64,000 nt of DNA from Orobanche coerulescens. Lineage: Eukaryota > Streptophyta > Magnoliopsida > Lamiales > Orobanchaceae. Both the position numbers and the translations under genes were made by a program. Of this stretch, positions 34,634 through 46,464 are shown in pieces (within the stretch, counting starts at the first letter, position 1; every line of letters begins with the position of its first letter). The stretch spans positions 116,173,501-116,237,500 of the forward strand of contig CM065811.1 of the NCBI GenBank assembly GCA_033398695.1, read 5' to 3'. The notes beneath the pieces are model-generated. The model did not search any database, was not told the DNA's origin, and saw nothing but the letters and a program-made list of their open reading frames with translations.

Positions 34634-35137
34634 TGTAATATCCGCGTTTTCTATTTTCGGTAATTTCTATTTTTGATGTATGTTCGTTTCGGACAACTCG
34701 CTTAGCACTGTTTTGGAATTCTGAATCTATTTTGGTTCTTGGAGTTTTTCCGTTTAGACGGGTCTCGATAATGTTTTTACGTAATTTTTATCTTGTGTTA
34801 TATTCTGTCCCATGTGTATTCGATTCTCGTTAAACTCATTCGATTTCGTCGTATTCTTACTTCCATGAGTTCGTATGCTTGAGTAGAGCATGTTGTGAGT
34901 TTCGGATTGTTAATCCGATGTTGTGTCGTGATTTTTCGGATGTTTGGGCCGTTTTTGTAATTTCCTAGAAGTTTAGGGAATTTGTCCCTTGTTCGACTTT
35001 GGTTGTGTACCTCAGATCATTTTTGGGTTCCGTACTTCCATTTCGTGTTATTGTTGCCCAAATATCGATCCATATTGCTTTTATTCTCTTTCCGGATCAT
35101 TTTTCGTCATTTTGGGATCCGAGGGGGGGTGTGGGCC

Positions 35138-35478
35138 GCGGCACAAGAATTGTGCGCCGCGGCACACACATCACCCAGCTATTGTCCGAGCAAACTGTAC
35201 CGTGTGCCGCGGCACAAGGATTGTGCGTCGCGGCACACAGCCGAGTCAGTGCCGCGGCACACTTATCCGGGCCGCGGCACACCTGTGTAGCACTTGCCAG
35301 CCAAAACCGATCATGCGCGTGCCGCGGCACGCCCGGCAGGCCGCTGCACACGCCGAACTGCGCAAGGCACACTTCGAATGAGCCGCGCACAACGAGCGGT
35401 CAGCCGATCATCGGCGCGATTTTGGCCCCGTGCGCGCATTCGGATGAGCCGCGGCACACAATGCGGTCAATGTATATC
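35138..35478 (+). promoter_or_regulatory. F U3 GTGCCGCGGCAC array and TATA-like box
   Basis: Around ten GTGCCGCGGCAC-like units over 325 bp, some decayed (GTCGCGGCAC, CCGCGCAC). Followed by ATGTATATCAG (TATATC at 35473-35478). The 3' copy (42256-42595) has the same array with many small deletions. Confidence 0.8.
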
Positions 35479-36107
35479 AGCGTCTTTTCAGCGGCTGCAG
35501 CTCATTCTTTCCCTTCCCTTCTTCAACCGTGCGAGAGATAGAGAGACTTGAGAGGGGGTTTTCCTCCATCTATCACTTATTGGTGTAAATTTCTTCATCT
35601 CTTTTCGATCGGGTGGCTCGGATTGCGGATCTAACACGTGGTTTTCGGATTTGAGTGCTGATTCTTCAAGAGGTAAGAACTCATTTGACCCTAGTATGAT
35701 TTTGGGGAGGGTTTGGTGGTGATCTTGTGTTTTAATCCGAAATTACCGATGTTGTTGTTAGATTTTGATAGTATACTCGTGACCTTTGGTTTTCTTGTTA
35801 TTGGTTGGGATGAAATCCCGTTATTCCACCGTTGACCGATTTCTTTTCCTTATGCACGCGTGGTGTCCGATGAATTGTCCCAACGGGTAGAACTAGGATG
35901 AATTTCTTCGTATTCATGGTGTTGAGATTGGTTTTATATCATTATTGTGTTAGGGTTGGATTTGAGAGGATTGTTCGGACCGTAACCGTTCCTTCGTCGT
36001 TTCCTTCGCGTCGTATTATCCAAGGCAAGTACATGTATTACATTCCGTTATGTGCGTATGATTTTGATGCAAATGATGTAAATGGTTTGATTGAACGAAT
36101 GTGATTG

Positions 36108-36332
36108 TTTCTCTTCCACCTGGGGATGGCGTGTGGCCTCTGGGGGCCGATACTAATGGGTACGGCCACGGAAGTGGACTTGGGTGCGTGTGTTGATGTT
36201 CTTCCACCTGGGGACGGTTCGACGGGACCTATGGGGGCCGATACTAATGGGTACGGCCGCGGAAGTGGTTTCTCACCTGGGGACGGTCCGACGGGACCTC
36301 TGGGGACCGATACTAATGGGTACGGTCGCGAG
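36108..36332 (+). repeat. three-unit repeat in F LTR
   Basis: Three units, each with ACCTGGGGA-type start and ACTAATGGGTACGG end, spaced about 88 and 66 bp, near the end of R. Homologous units at 43210-43430 have lost several short GC-rich pieces. Confidence 0.8.
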
Positions 36333-36899
36333 TTACCAAGCGTGGATAAATGTGATGTGGGAAACCTGTTATTATACTGTTTTGGTGTTAATGTGATATT
36401 CCGGAATATTGGTTTTCAAAATGATTTTCCTAACGATTTATTGCGTTGAATCGTGTATGTATATAATGTTGTGTAATTATGTACTTGCACTAGCTATTCG
36501 AATGCTAACCCCTTAAATGGGGGAAATGCGTCTTATGCATTTCAGGTACTGGTCGAGCTGAGGAGCTGGCACGGGATGCGCATGCGAAGGATGGATTGGC
36601 ATGATGATGTGGCTCGAGTCTGCATTTTTCTGTTTTGTCATTGCATGTGTTGAGTAGTGGAGATAGATTGTTTATTTTTAAACATGGTTTAAGTCCCCTG
36701 CGTGGGCAACGATTTGGTATTTAACTTATGTCTCATGTACTCCGTTAAAGTGTTTTGGCCGAGGCCACGGCCTTATTTACTTTTTGGATGCACCTTTTGG
36801 GTTATCATTCTGGTTCATGTGTCATGAGTTAGCCTGGTAGACCTCACAGGGGTTCTACGGCGTGTAATGTCCCTTTTGTGAATTGGGATGTTACAATTA

Positions 36900-36911
36900 T
36901 GGTATCAGAGC
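36900..36911 (+). promoter_or_regulatory. F primer binding site
   Basis: TGGTATCAGAGC, continuing TTAGG, four bases after the LTR end; perfect Met-type site. Confidence 0.94.
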
Positions 36912-37026
36912 TTAGGTTTGGAATACCTAGGCTGTCGGTGAAATTTGGGTCTGTCAGTTGCGTCATTAGAGTCAGTTGTTGAGCCAAATATCATCATGCT
37001 ACCGTCTTTTCGTGCGACCCGTGGCT

Positions 37027-37153
37027 GTAAGTCTCCTCGAACTCTTATATTTCTATAATTCGTTTTCTTGCGCTGTTCGGAATCGTGACTTGTGTTACCA
37101 ACCTTGTGAATTGGGAATCTTTCTGATCTTGTTCTTTTCTTATTTTCCTTCAG
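37027..37153 (+). other. putative leader intron of F
   Basis: Donor GTAAGT (37027-37032) in GTGCGACCCGTGGCTGTAAG, and acceptor TTTTCTTATTTTCCTTCAG ending at 37153; gag ATG at 37155. Length 127 nt, T-rich 3' half. The donor context is conserved in A and B; the acceptor arrangement is conserved in D1. Confidence 0.55.
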
Positions 37154-37154
37154 T

Positions 37155-38330
37155 ATGTTGAGAGGTCGTGGTAGACCGGCTAGGGGACGCGGCCGAGGCC
37201 GTTGCCGTGGTGCTGATAATGAGGAGGGCTCACTTTCTCAGTCCTCTGCGGACTCAGCCTCTCACTCAGTGTCGTCGGGTAACAATGCCGACGCCGGGGC
37301 TACTGCCGTACTTCAACAGTTGGTAACCCAACTTACTCAGATAGCTCAGGGTGGACGCCAGAATCCGCCCCCGACACCGGAGGAGGAGGCTAGTAAGTGG
37401 CTTCAGACGGTGACTAAGATGCACCCTCCTCGTTTCTCCGGAGCTTCTGACTCCCTCGGTTGGGAGAATTGGCTCTTTCAGTTGTCCAGGACCTTTGATG
37501 CCGTAGCTTGCCCTGAAGACAGGAGGGTACACATCGCCCAGTACCTCCTGGATAAGGAAGCTGCGGAATGGTGGGAGGCCGTTGTGCCCAGAGACCGTCG
37601 AGCTACTTGGGAGGAATTCAAGGCTGCTATGGAAGCAGAGTATTGTCCGCCGCTACCAAGGAACGCAGTGTGGAATTCTTCACCGCTACACCTCAGGATG
37701 TGCCTATTTCTCAGGCCATCATTTCTTACAATCAGCAGTTGGGTTTCGTGAGAGATCAAGTGAGAACGGAGGCTGACAAAATCCGTTACTTCAATATGCG
37801 CATGAAGCCGCATATTAGACAGAGTATGGCGCCGCTCATGTGTGCCACTTTGAAGGAATACCAGGATCGCGCTCTGGCGATCGAGATGGCTGTCCCGGAA
37901 TCAGAGTCGGTTTCGGAAGCTAAGAAGCAGAAGACTACCGGCGGGTTCTCGGCCGGTAAAGGTGGACAGTTTTCGAGGTCTCGTTCTGCTCCTACACCAG
38001 GGAAGAGGCCGTTTCATCAGGCCGGTGGATCCTGTGGTAACTGTCGGTCGATCTGTGGCACTCAAGTGAGAGTTTGTTTTAATTGCAATCACCGAGCACG
38101 TTATGAAGGATTGCCCATTTCGTTAGTTGCTTGCTTGACTTGCCGACATACCGGACATCGGGCACTCATTGTGAGAGGGCCACTGTGGCCGCTAGAGTTC
38201 CTACTACCACTGCCGATCGGAAGGATCACGGTTTCCACCCACTCATGTTCCGCAGGTTCGGTCGTGGTAGGGCCTGGTCACCGGATCGCCGTGCGGCCTC
38301 GAGTTCGGGTTGATTCACCCCGGTTGTATC
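37155..38330 (+). pseudogene. F gag, frameshifted
   Basis: Starts at ATG 37155 (MLRGRGRPARGRGRGRCRG, an Arg/Gly-rich N-terminus). The gag domain (MHPPRFSGASDSLGWENWL to AAMEAEYCPP) changes frame near 37650. The next block (FVRDQVRTEADKIRYFNMRMKPHI, 37740-38000) and the zinc-knuckle region (CFNCNHRARYEG and CLTCRHTGHR, about 38070-38170) follow with a further frame change, so the knuckles are not canonical as read. About 390 codons overall. Confidence 0.83.
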
Positions 38331-38727
38331 GGATGAGGCGCACAGAGGAGGTAGACATTCGGTGGCGTCGTGTACCACTCAGATCCTTACTCATCCAGTT
38401 TAGTGCTTTTGATTCGGTGCTACCCATTCCTTTATTGCATCGGATTGTGTGAATCGTATTGGCTTTAACTGCTTGTTTGAGTGTGAACCGTTTGTGGTGG
38501 GTACGCCTAGCGGGGATCGTATGGTTGGGGACCGGGAAGTTAGGGATTGCCCAGTGAGGATCGGGAGCCGGGATTGGCACTCGGATCTCATTGTTATAGA
38601 CCTTAAGGGTGAGGATTTGATCCTCGGGGACGATTGGTTGGATCGTCATGGTGCTATCTTGAACTATCGGACTCGTACCATCTCGATAGTTGCCGAGGAC
38701 GGCACCGAGCATACTCTCGTACCGTAG
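38331..38727 (+). pseudogene. F protease, frameshifted at active site
   Basis: Downstream block 38449-38727 has the retropepsin-like C-terminal half with LILGDDWLDRHGAILNY. The active-site region around 38405-38440 is recognisable but out of frame: the GATTCGGTGC at 38411-38420 appears to lack one base. Protease would cleave the Gag-Pol polyprotein; this copy as written cannot. Confidence 0.78.
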
Positions 38728-38903
38728 CCGTAGATCGGGTGTGTGATTACGCCTTGAAGGCGATGAAACTTTTGAACCAAGGTTGTGTCGGCATCGGTGT
38801 TTCGCTCGCAAGGAGGATGGTGGAATTGACATGTCAATTCCAGTTGTTTGTGAGTATCCCGATGTTTTCCTGCACGACTTGCCGGATTACCACCGCGTGA
38901 GAG

Positions 38904-40020
38904 GTGGAGTTTCCTATCAATCTTGAGCCGAATGCAGCCCCTATTTCTCGAGCACCGCACCGTATGGCACCGTCGGAGATGCTAGAGTTGAAGAATCGAT
39001 TGGGAGAGTTATTAGATAAAGGGTACATTCGACCGAGCGCATCGCCTTGGGGTGCGCCCATTTTTGTCAAGAAGAAGGATGGATCGCTTCGTTTATGCAT
39101 CGACTATCGAGAATTAAACAAGCTAACCATCAAAAATAAATACCCTTTGCCTGATTGACGATTTGTTTGATCGGCAGGGGCGACAGTCTTTTCGAAGATT
39201 GACTTGCGATCGGGCTACTACCAGTTGAGGATTCGGGACGTCGATATTCCAAAAGCTGCCTTTCGGACGAGATATGGCCATTACGAGTTTGTGGTTATGC
39301 CTTTCGGGCTAACTAACGCCCCAGCAGTGTTCATGCAGTTAATGAACAAAGTTTTTATTGAGTATTTGGACAAATTCGTGGTCGTTTTCATCGACGATAT
39401 TCTTGTCTATTCTCGGAGTCGGGAGGAGCATGCCCTACATCTCCGTATTGTGTTAGACACCTTGAGGGCTGAGCGGTTGTACGCGAAGTTCTCTAAGTGT
39501 GAGTTTTGGCTTGAGGAAGTGACGTTCCTCGGGCATGTGATTTCAGCAGAGGGAGTTCGGGTAGATCCGCAGAAGATAGAGGCAGTGATGGCTTGGGAGC
39601 CGCCTAAGAATGTGAAGGAGGTGAGGAGTTTTCTGGGTCTTGCCGGTTATTACCGTAGATTTGCTGAGGGATTTTCTAAGATCGCTAGACCACTCACTCA
39701 GCTGCTCCAAAAACTCGAAGTTCGAGTGACCGCAGACAGTGACAGCTTTGACGAGTTAAAGAGACGTTTGACTACCGCACCCGTGTTAGCGTTGCCTCAG
39801 GGGAACGAGGATTTCGTAGTGTACAGTGATGCTTCGGGCCTTGGTCTAGGATGTGTTTTGATGCAGAGAGACAGAGTGATTGCGTATGCGTCCCGCCAGT
39901 TGAAACCTTATGAGGTGAATTACCCCACGCATGATTTGGAGTTAGTCATGCGTTTTCGCCTTAAAGATCTGGAGGCATTATCTCTATGGGTCGTCGTGTA
40001 AGATTTTTACAGATCACAAG
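38904..40020 (+). pseudogene. F reverse transcriptase / RNase H N-part, frameshifted
   Basis: RT begins with the [18 protein letters not shown] linker and has [21 protein letters not shown] and [12 protein letters not shown] (38904-39158). A frame break near 39155-39200 loses a few codons between PLPD and [12 protein letters not shown]. The second block (39204-40001) has the catalytic FIDD (39387-39398), the FSKCEFWL and FLGHVIS motifs, and the start of RNase H ([17 protein letters not shown]). Another break lies near 39945-40010. Confidence 0.87.
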
Positions 40021-40023
40021 AGT

Positions 40024-41721
40024 TTGAAGTATATCTTCAGTCAGACAGAGTTAAATATGAGACAGCGTAGGTGGTTGGAGTTAATCAAAGATTACGACCT
40101 CGAGATACTTTACCATCCGGGTAAGGCTAACGTAGTGGCGGATGCGTTGAGCCGTAAGCCGATGGCGTTGCAGATGCTAGAAGTACTTACACCGCAGAGT
40201 AGGATCCAGCGAGATCTTATTTGTCAGAATATTGAGGTTTGGGTTCAGAGAGTTCAGGGCCAGTTGTGTGCATTAGAGATCACTTCGTCCTTGACTGATG
40301 ATATCAAGGCGAAACAGTATGATGATCCGTGTTTGGTCCAGTTGAGGGAGGATGTGAGGCAGGGGAAGGCCCCTGGATTTGTGGTTCAGGAAGATGGCGT
40401 TCTGAGATTTCGCGGCAGACTATGTGTACCGAATGATATTGAGCTGAGACAGAAGATCTTGAGTGAAGCTCATATCACGCCTTACTCCATACATCCTGGT
40501 ACGAATAAAATGTACAAGGATGTGAGGAGCAACTACTGGTGGAGTAATTTGAAGACAGATGTTAGCAAGTTTGTGTTGAGGTGTTTGACCTGTCAGCAGG
40601 TTAAGATCGAGCATCAGCGACCCGCTGGGTTTTTGCGACCACTTCCCATCCCGGAGTGGAAATGGGAGGATATTTCTATGGATTTCATTACTAATATGCC
40701 TAGGACTCGGAATGGAATGAACATGATTTGGGTTATTGTCGATCGACTGACCAAATCAGCTCACTTTCTGGGTATTAAGGACACTTGGGGCCCGGAGAGA
40801 CTAGCACGAGTATTTATTGCAGAGGTCGTGAGATTGCATGGGACTCCTAAGAGTATTGTTTCGGATCGTGATGGCCGGTTCGTGTCACATTTCTGGCAGG
40901 CTGTTCATCGAGCTTTGGGGACTGAGTTGAGACTCAGTACATCTTATCACCCTCAGACTGGTGGGCAGTCAGAGCGGACGATCCAGACGTTAGAGGATAT
41001 GTTGAGAGCCTGTGCCCTAGAATGGAAGGATGATTGGGAGACGCACTTGCCGTTGATCGAGTTCACGTACAACAATAGTTGGCACGCCTCGATCAAAATG
41101 GCGCCATTTGAGGCGTTGTATGGGAGGAGGTGTAGATCGCCGTTGTGTTGGGACGATGCGTCCGAACTGGTTGGTACCGAGCCCGATATGGTAGTTGAGA
41201 CGAGAGAGAAGATTACTCTGATTCGGGATAGATTGTTAACGGCCCAGAGTCGGCAGAAGTCTTATGCCGACACGCATCGCCGTCCGTTGGAGTTTGAGGT
41301 GGGAGATCATGTTTTGCTTAAGGTGTCGCCGACACGGGGAGTTTACCGCTTCGGCCGGAAGGGTAAACTTAGTCCGAGGTTTATTGGGCCGTTTGAGATT
41401 TTAGAGAGAGTGGGAGAGCTTGCCTATCGGCTAGGCTTACCGCCGTCCCTGAGCCACGTTCATAACGTATTTCATGTTTCCCAGCTTAGGAGGTACATAT
41501 CGGACCCTAGCCATATTATCGATTTTGGAGAGATCGAATTGGGACCCGACCTTACCATCGAGGAGAGGCCGATTCAAATTTTAGAGCGTCGGGTGAAGCA
41601 ACTTCGTCATAAAACCATCCCTCTGGTTAAAGTTCAATGGTCGAGACATGGGTCCGAAGAAGCCACATGGGAGACGGAGGAGAGTATGCAGTCGAGATAC
41701 CCCGAGTTGTTCGCGTTGTAA
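40024..41721 (+). CDS. F RNase H end, integrase and chromodomain-like tail (intact block)
   Basis: A 565-aa open block ending TAA at 41719-41721. It opens with the RNase H end ([20 protein letters not shown], then [14 protein letters not shown]). The integrase zinc domain has H...H ([14 protein letters not shown]) and CLTC (residues about 155-200). The catalytic core (about 220-375) shows all three acidic motifs: MDFIT, SDRDGRF and GQSERTIQ. The C-terminal [16 protein letters not shown] segment and a chromodomain-like end ([18 protein letters not shown] to [11 protein letters not shown]) mark a Tekay/Del-type chromovirus. As part of Gag-Pol it has no start of its own; the ATG at 40024 is internal. 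Confidence 0.88.
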   Translation: MKYIFSQTELNMRQRRWLELIKDYDLEILYHPGKANVVADALSRKPMALQMLEVLTPQSRIQRDLICQNIEVWVQRVQGQLCALEITSSLTDDIKAKQYDDPCLVQLREDVRQGKAPGFVVQEDGVLRFRGRLCVPNDIELRQKILSEAHITPYSIHPGTNKMYKDVRSNYWWSNLKTDVSKFVLRCLTCQQVKIEHQRPAGFLRPLPIPEWKWEDISMDFITNMPRTRNGMNMIWVIVDRLTKSAHFLGIKDTWGPERLARVFIAEVVRLHGTPKSIVSDRDGRFVSHFWQAVHRALGTELRLSTSYHPQTGGQSERTIQTLEDMLRACALEWKDDWETHLPLIEFTYNNSWHASIKMAPFEALYGRRCRSPLCWDDASELVGTEPDMVVETREKITLIRDRLLTAQSRQKSYADTHRRPLEFEVGDHVLLKVSPTRGVYRFGRKGKLSPRFIGPFEILERVGELAYRLGLPPSLSHVHNVFHVSQLRRYISDPSHIIDFGEIELGPDLTIEERPIQILERRVKQLRHKTIPLVKVQWSRHGSEEATWETEESMQSRYPELFAL

Positions 41722-41756
41722 GTTTCGGGACGAAACTTATTTTTAGGGGGAGATAA
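41720..41756 (+). promoter_or_regulatory. F polypurine tract and upstream hairpin
   Basis: AAGTTTCG-GGA-CGAAACTT (41720-41738) overlaps the last base of the pol stop codon; then AGGGGGAGATAA just before the LTR at 41757. Confidence 0.9.
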
Positions 41757-43988
41757 TGTAATATCCGCGTTTTCTATTTTCGGTAATTTCTATTTTTGAT
41801 GTATGTTCGTTTCGGACAACTCGCTTAGCACTGTTTTGGAATTCTGAATCTATTTTGGTTCTTGGAGTTTTTCCGTTTAGACGGGTCTCGATAATGTTTT
41901 TACGTAATTTTTATTTTGTGTTATATTCTGTCTCATGTGTATTCGATTCTCGTTAAACTCGTTCGATTTCGTCGTTTTCTTACTTCCATGAGTTCGTATG
42001 CTTGAGTAGAGCATGTTGTGAGTTTCGGATTGTTAATCCGATGTTGTGTCGTGATTTTTCGGATGTTTGGGCCGTTTTTGTAATTTCCTAGAAGTTTAGG
42101 GAATTTGTCCCTTGTTCGACTTTGGTTGTGTACCTCAGATCATTTTTGGGTTCCGTACTTCCATTTCGTGTTATTGTTGCCCAAATATCGATCCCTATTG
42201 CTTTTATTCTCTTTCCGGATCATTTTTCGTCATTTTGGGATCCGAGGGGGGCTGTGGGCCGCGACACAAGAATTGTGCGCCGCGGCACACACATCACCCA
42301 GCTGTTGTCCGAGCAAACTGTACCATGTGCCGCGGCACAAGGATTGTGCGCCGCGGCACACAGCCGAGCCGCGCACACTTATCCGGCCGCGGCACACCTG
42401 TAGCACTTGCCCTAAAACCGATCAGATGGCCGCGTGCCGCGCAGGCTGCGCACACGCGAACTGTGCCGCGCACACTTCGAATGAGCCGCAGACAACGAGC
42501 GGTCACCATCACCGGCGCGATTTTGGCCTGTCTTTGCGTACGCGATTCGGATGAGCCGCGGCACACAATGCGGTCAATGTATATCAGCATCTTTTCAGGG
42601 GCTGTAGCTCATTCTTTCCCTTCCCTTCTTCAACCGTGCGAGAGAGAGAGACTTGAGAGGGGGTTTTCCTCCATCTATCACTTATTGGTGTAAATTTCTT
42701 CATCTCTTTTCGATCGGGTGGCTCGGATTGCGGATCTAACACGTGGTTTTCGGATTTGAGTGCTGATTCTTCAAGAGGTAAGAACTCCTTTGACCCTAGT
42801 ATGATTTTGGGGAGGGTTTGGTGGTGATCTTGTGTTTTAATCCGAAATTACCGATGTTGTTGTTAGATTTTGATAGTATACTCGTGACCCTTGGTTTTCT
42901 TGTTATTGGTTGGGATGAAATCCCGTTATTCCACCGTTGACCGATTTCTTTTCCTTATGCACGCGTGGTGTCCGACGAATTGTCCCAACGGGTAGAACTA
43001 GGATGAATTTATTCGTATTCATGGTGTTGAGATTGGTTTTATATCATTATTGTGTTAGGGTCGGATTTGAGAGGATTGTTCGGACCGTAACTGCCTTTCG
43101 CTGCTTCCTTCGCCGTATTATCCAAGGCAAGTACATGTATTACATTCCGTTATGTGCATATGATTTTGATGCGAATGATGTAAATGGTTTGATTGAACGA
43201 ATGTGATTGTTTCTCTTCCACTGGGATGGCGTGTGGCCTCGGGGCCGAGCATTAATGGGTACGGCCAGAAGTGGACTTGGGTGCGTGTGTTGATGTTCTT
43301 CCACCGGGACGGTTCGACGGGACCTGCGGGGGCCGATACTAATGGGTACGGCCGCGAAGTGGTTTCTCACTGGGACGGTCCGGGACCTCTGGGGACCTAT
43401 ACTAATGGGTACGGTCGCGAGTTACCAAGCGCGGATAAATGTGATGTGGGAAACCTGTTATTATACTGTTTTGGTGTTAATGTGATATTCCGGAATATTG
43501 GTTTTCAAAATGATTTTCCTAACGATTTATTGCGTTGAATCGTGTATGTATATAATGTTGTGTAATTATGTACTTGCACTAGCTATTCGAATGCTAACCC
43601 CTTAAATGGGGGAAATGCGTCTTATGCATTTCAGGTACTGGTCGAGCTAAGGAGCTGGCACGGGATGCGCATGCGAAGGATGGGTTGGCATGATGATGTG
43701 GCTCGAGTCTGCATTTTTCTGTTTTGTCATTGCATGTGTTGAGTACTGGAGATAGATTGTTTATTTTTAAACATGGTTTAAGTCCCCTGCGTGGGCAACG
43801 ATTTGGTATTTAACTTATGTCTCATGTACTCCGTTAAAGTGTTTTGGCCGAGGCCACGGCCTTATTTACTTTTTAGATGCACCTTTTGGGTGGGTTATCA
43901 TTGTGGTTCATGTGTCATGAGTTAGCCTGGTAGACCTCACGGAGGTTCTACGGCGTGTAATGTCCCTTTTGTGAATTGGGATGTTACA
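41757..43988 (+). repeat. F 3' LTR
   Basis: 2232 bp, same ends as the 5' LTR. Most of the length difference comes from 1-5 nt losses at 42260-42600 and 43215-43430. Confidence 0.93.
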
Positions 43989-45113
43989 GAATTCACGATT
44001 GAGTTGGAGCCTGGTACGTCCCCGATATCGAAGGCACCGTACCGGATGACCCCGACCAAAATGCGAGAGTTGAAGAACCAACTTGAGGAGTTGTTCGAGA
44101 AGGGTTATATTCGACCGAGTGCGTCCCCGTGGGGAGCACCAGTGTTATTTGTCAAGAAGAAGGATGGTTCTTTTCGCTTGTGTATCGATTATCGGGAGTT
44201 GAACAGGGTGACAATCAAGAATAAGTATCCCTTACACCGTATTGATGATCTCTTAGATCAACTTCAGGGAGCTTCAGTATTTTCCAAGATCGACCTAAGA
44301 TCTGGATATCACCAGTTGCAGATTCGAGAGTCGGATATCGCGAGGACGGCGTTTCGAACACGCTATGGTCATTATGAGTTTGTGGTTATGCCGTTCGGAT
44401 TGACTAACGCACCTGCGGTATTCATGGAGTTAATGAATCGGGTTTTCATCGACTTTTTGGATCAGTTTGTTGTTGTCTTCATCGATGACATTTTGATTTA
44501 TTCTCGTGACCAAGAGGAACACGAGTTTCACCTTCATCAAGTGCTCGACGTGTTGAGACGAGAACAAATTTATGGAAAGTTTTCTAAATGTGAGTTCTGG
44601 ATGTCCGAAGTGACGTTTCTCGGACACGTAATTTCATCAGACGGAGTTCGTGTCGACCCTCAGAAGACGGAGGCTATCCGAGATTGGCTACCTCCGAAGA
44701 ATGTTAAGGAAATTCGAAGTTTCCTCGGATTAGCGGGTTATTACCGGCGGTTTGTGGAAGGATTTTCTAAAATCGCTCAACCCTTGACGAGCCTTTTACG
44801 GGAGGATAAGAAATACACGTGGTCCGACGCGTGTCAATGGAGTTTTGAGGAACTCAAGAGCCGGTTAATGTCAGCACCTGTACTTTCCTTGCCGCAGGGA
44901 ACGGAAGGATTTGCGGTTTATAGTGATGCGTCCGGACAGGGTCTCGGATGTGTGCTCATGCAGAATGGAAAGGTTATTGCCTATGCTTCACGGCAATTGA
45001 GACCTTACGAGGTTAATTATCCGACACACGACACGGAGCTAATGTACCGTGGTGTTCGCTTTGAAGATTTGGCGTCATTATCTTTATGGCGTTACCTGTC
45101 AGATATTCACTGA
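43989..45113 (+). pseudogene. D1 RT and RNase H, frameshifted near the end
   Basis: Resumes D1 pol right after [23 protein letters not shown] motifs: [29 protein letters not shown], catalytic FIDD (44478-44489), FSKCEFWM and [11 protein letters not shown]. RNase H starts with [18 protein letters not shown] frame change near 45035-45060 ends the block; the copy in D2 reads through this point. The block before F (to 34633) joins in frame through the target copy GAATT. Confidence 0.9.
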
Positions 45114-46464
45114 TCATAAGAGTTTAAAGTATATATTTACTCAGAAGGAGTTAAATATGCGACAGAGACGGTGGTTGGAATTAATCAAAGATTATGATAT
45201 CGAGATCCTTTACCACCCGGGCAAGGCGAACGTTGTCGCCGACGCCTTGAGTCGTAAGTCCGTTCAGGAGCAGATGCTTGCTCGTTTAACAGTTCAGAAG
45301 GAGCTTCAACAGGAATTCCTTAGACCCGGGATCGAGGTCTGGCTTCAGCGAGTTCAGGGACAACTTTGTATGTTAGAAATTTCATCGTCACTCGAGGAGG
45401 CAATCCGAGAGAATCAGAGTTCAGACCCTTCATTGTTGCGCATCCGTGAGGATGTGACTCAGGGGAAAGCCCCTGGATTTGTGGTCCACGAGGATGGACT
45501 TTTGCGGTTTAAGAATCGGTTGTGCGTACCGGCGAATGACGAGTTGAAAAACTCGATTTTGAAAGAAGCTCATGCTACCCCTTATTCTGTTCATCCGGGG
45601 TCCAGCAAGATGTACAAGGACTTGAAACAAAATTACTGGTGGAGTAATATGAAGCGAGAAGTCGCAGAATTTGTTTCGAGATGCTTAACCTGTCAACAAG
45701 TTAAGATTGAACATCAGCGACCGGCGGGTATGCTGAAACCTCTTCCTATTCCCGAGTGGAAGTGGGAAGACATTTCTATGGATTTCATCACGAGTTTGCC
45801 GACGAGTCGTCGTGGCATGAATACAATCTGGGTGATCGTGGACCGCTTAACCAAATCAGCTCATTTCCTTGAGATCAAGGATACGTGGGGTCCCGAGAGA
45901 CTTGCCCAGCTTTTCATCAAAGAGATAGTGAGACTTCACGGTACTCCTAAAAGTATCGTTTCCGATCGTGACGGACGGTTTGTGTCTCATTTTTGGAAAT
46001 CAGTTCATCACGCTATGGGAACCCAGCTTAATATCAGTACCGCTTTTCATCCTCATTCCGACGGGCAATCAGAGAGGACTATTCAGACATTAGAAGACAT
46101 GTTGAGGGCATGCGTCCTCGTTTGGAAAGACGATTGGGAAGCCCAACTACCATTGATCGAGTTCACGTATAATAATAGTTGGCATGCTTCAATCAAGATG
46201 GCACCTTACGAGGCCTTGTATGGTCGTCGTTGTCGATCTCCGTTGTGTTGGGACGACTTATCAGAATCAATCGGCACCAAGCCCGATATGCTTATAGCCG
46301 CCCGTGAGAAGGTAGCTTTGATTAGGAGTCGTTTATTGACCGCTCAGAGTCGACAAAAATCATATGCAGATAACCGTCGTCGACCATTAGAGCTGGTGAC
46401 CATGTGTTGGTCAAGGTATCCCCGAGTCGTGGTATCTTCCGTTTTGGGAAGAGGGGAAAGTTGA
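45049..46464 (+). pseudogene. D1 RNase H end and integrase
   Basis: 471-aa block: [35 protein letters not shown], integrase zinc region ([14 protein letters not shown] and CLTCQQ), and a core with MDFITSL, SDRDGRF and GQSERTIQ. A frame change near 46395 moves the C-terminal part to another frame. Very similar to F over this region but clearly a separate family. Confidence 0.88.

Larger units (their letters stand above)
34634..36895 (+). repeat. F 5' LTR
   Basis: 2262 bp, TGTAATATCCGCG to GGGATGTTACA, ending with a 33-nt dyad (36863-36895). Holds the GTGCCGCGGCAC array, a TATA-like site, and a three-unit repeat at 36108-36332. About 30 bp longer than the 3' copy because of many small indels in GC-rich parts. 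Confidence 0.93.
34634..43988 (+). mobile_element. element F: full-length Tekay-like Ty3/gypsy with TSD GAATT
   Basis: A complete 9355-bp plus-strand element inside the pol of D1. LTRs 34634-36895 and 41757-43988; primer site, leader with putative intron, gag, protease, RT, RNase H, integrase and chromodomain-like tail, PPT. The target copy GAATT is perfect (34629-34633 and 43989-43993). Gag, protease and the RT/RNase H junction are frameshifted, but the long integrase block is intact. Confidence 0.94.

Noticed and set aside
34989..35551. Overlapping ORFs of 100-180 aa rich in Arg, His, Cys and Ala in the F LTR (and copies at 42105-42693)
   Set aside because: They arise from the GC-rich GTGCCGCGGCAC array, which lacks stops in several frames, and they differ between the two LTR copies.
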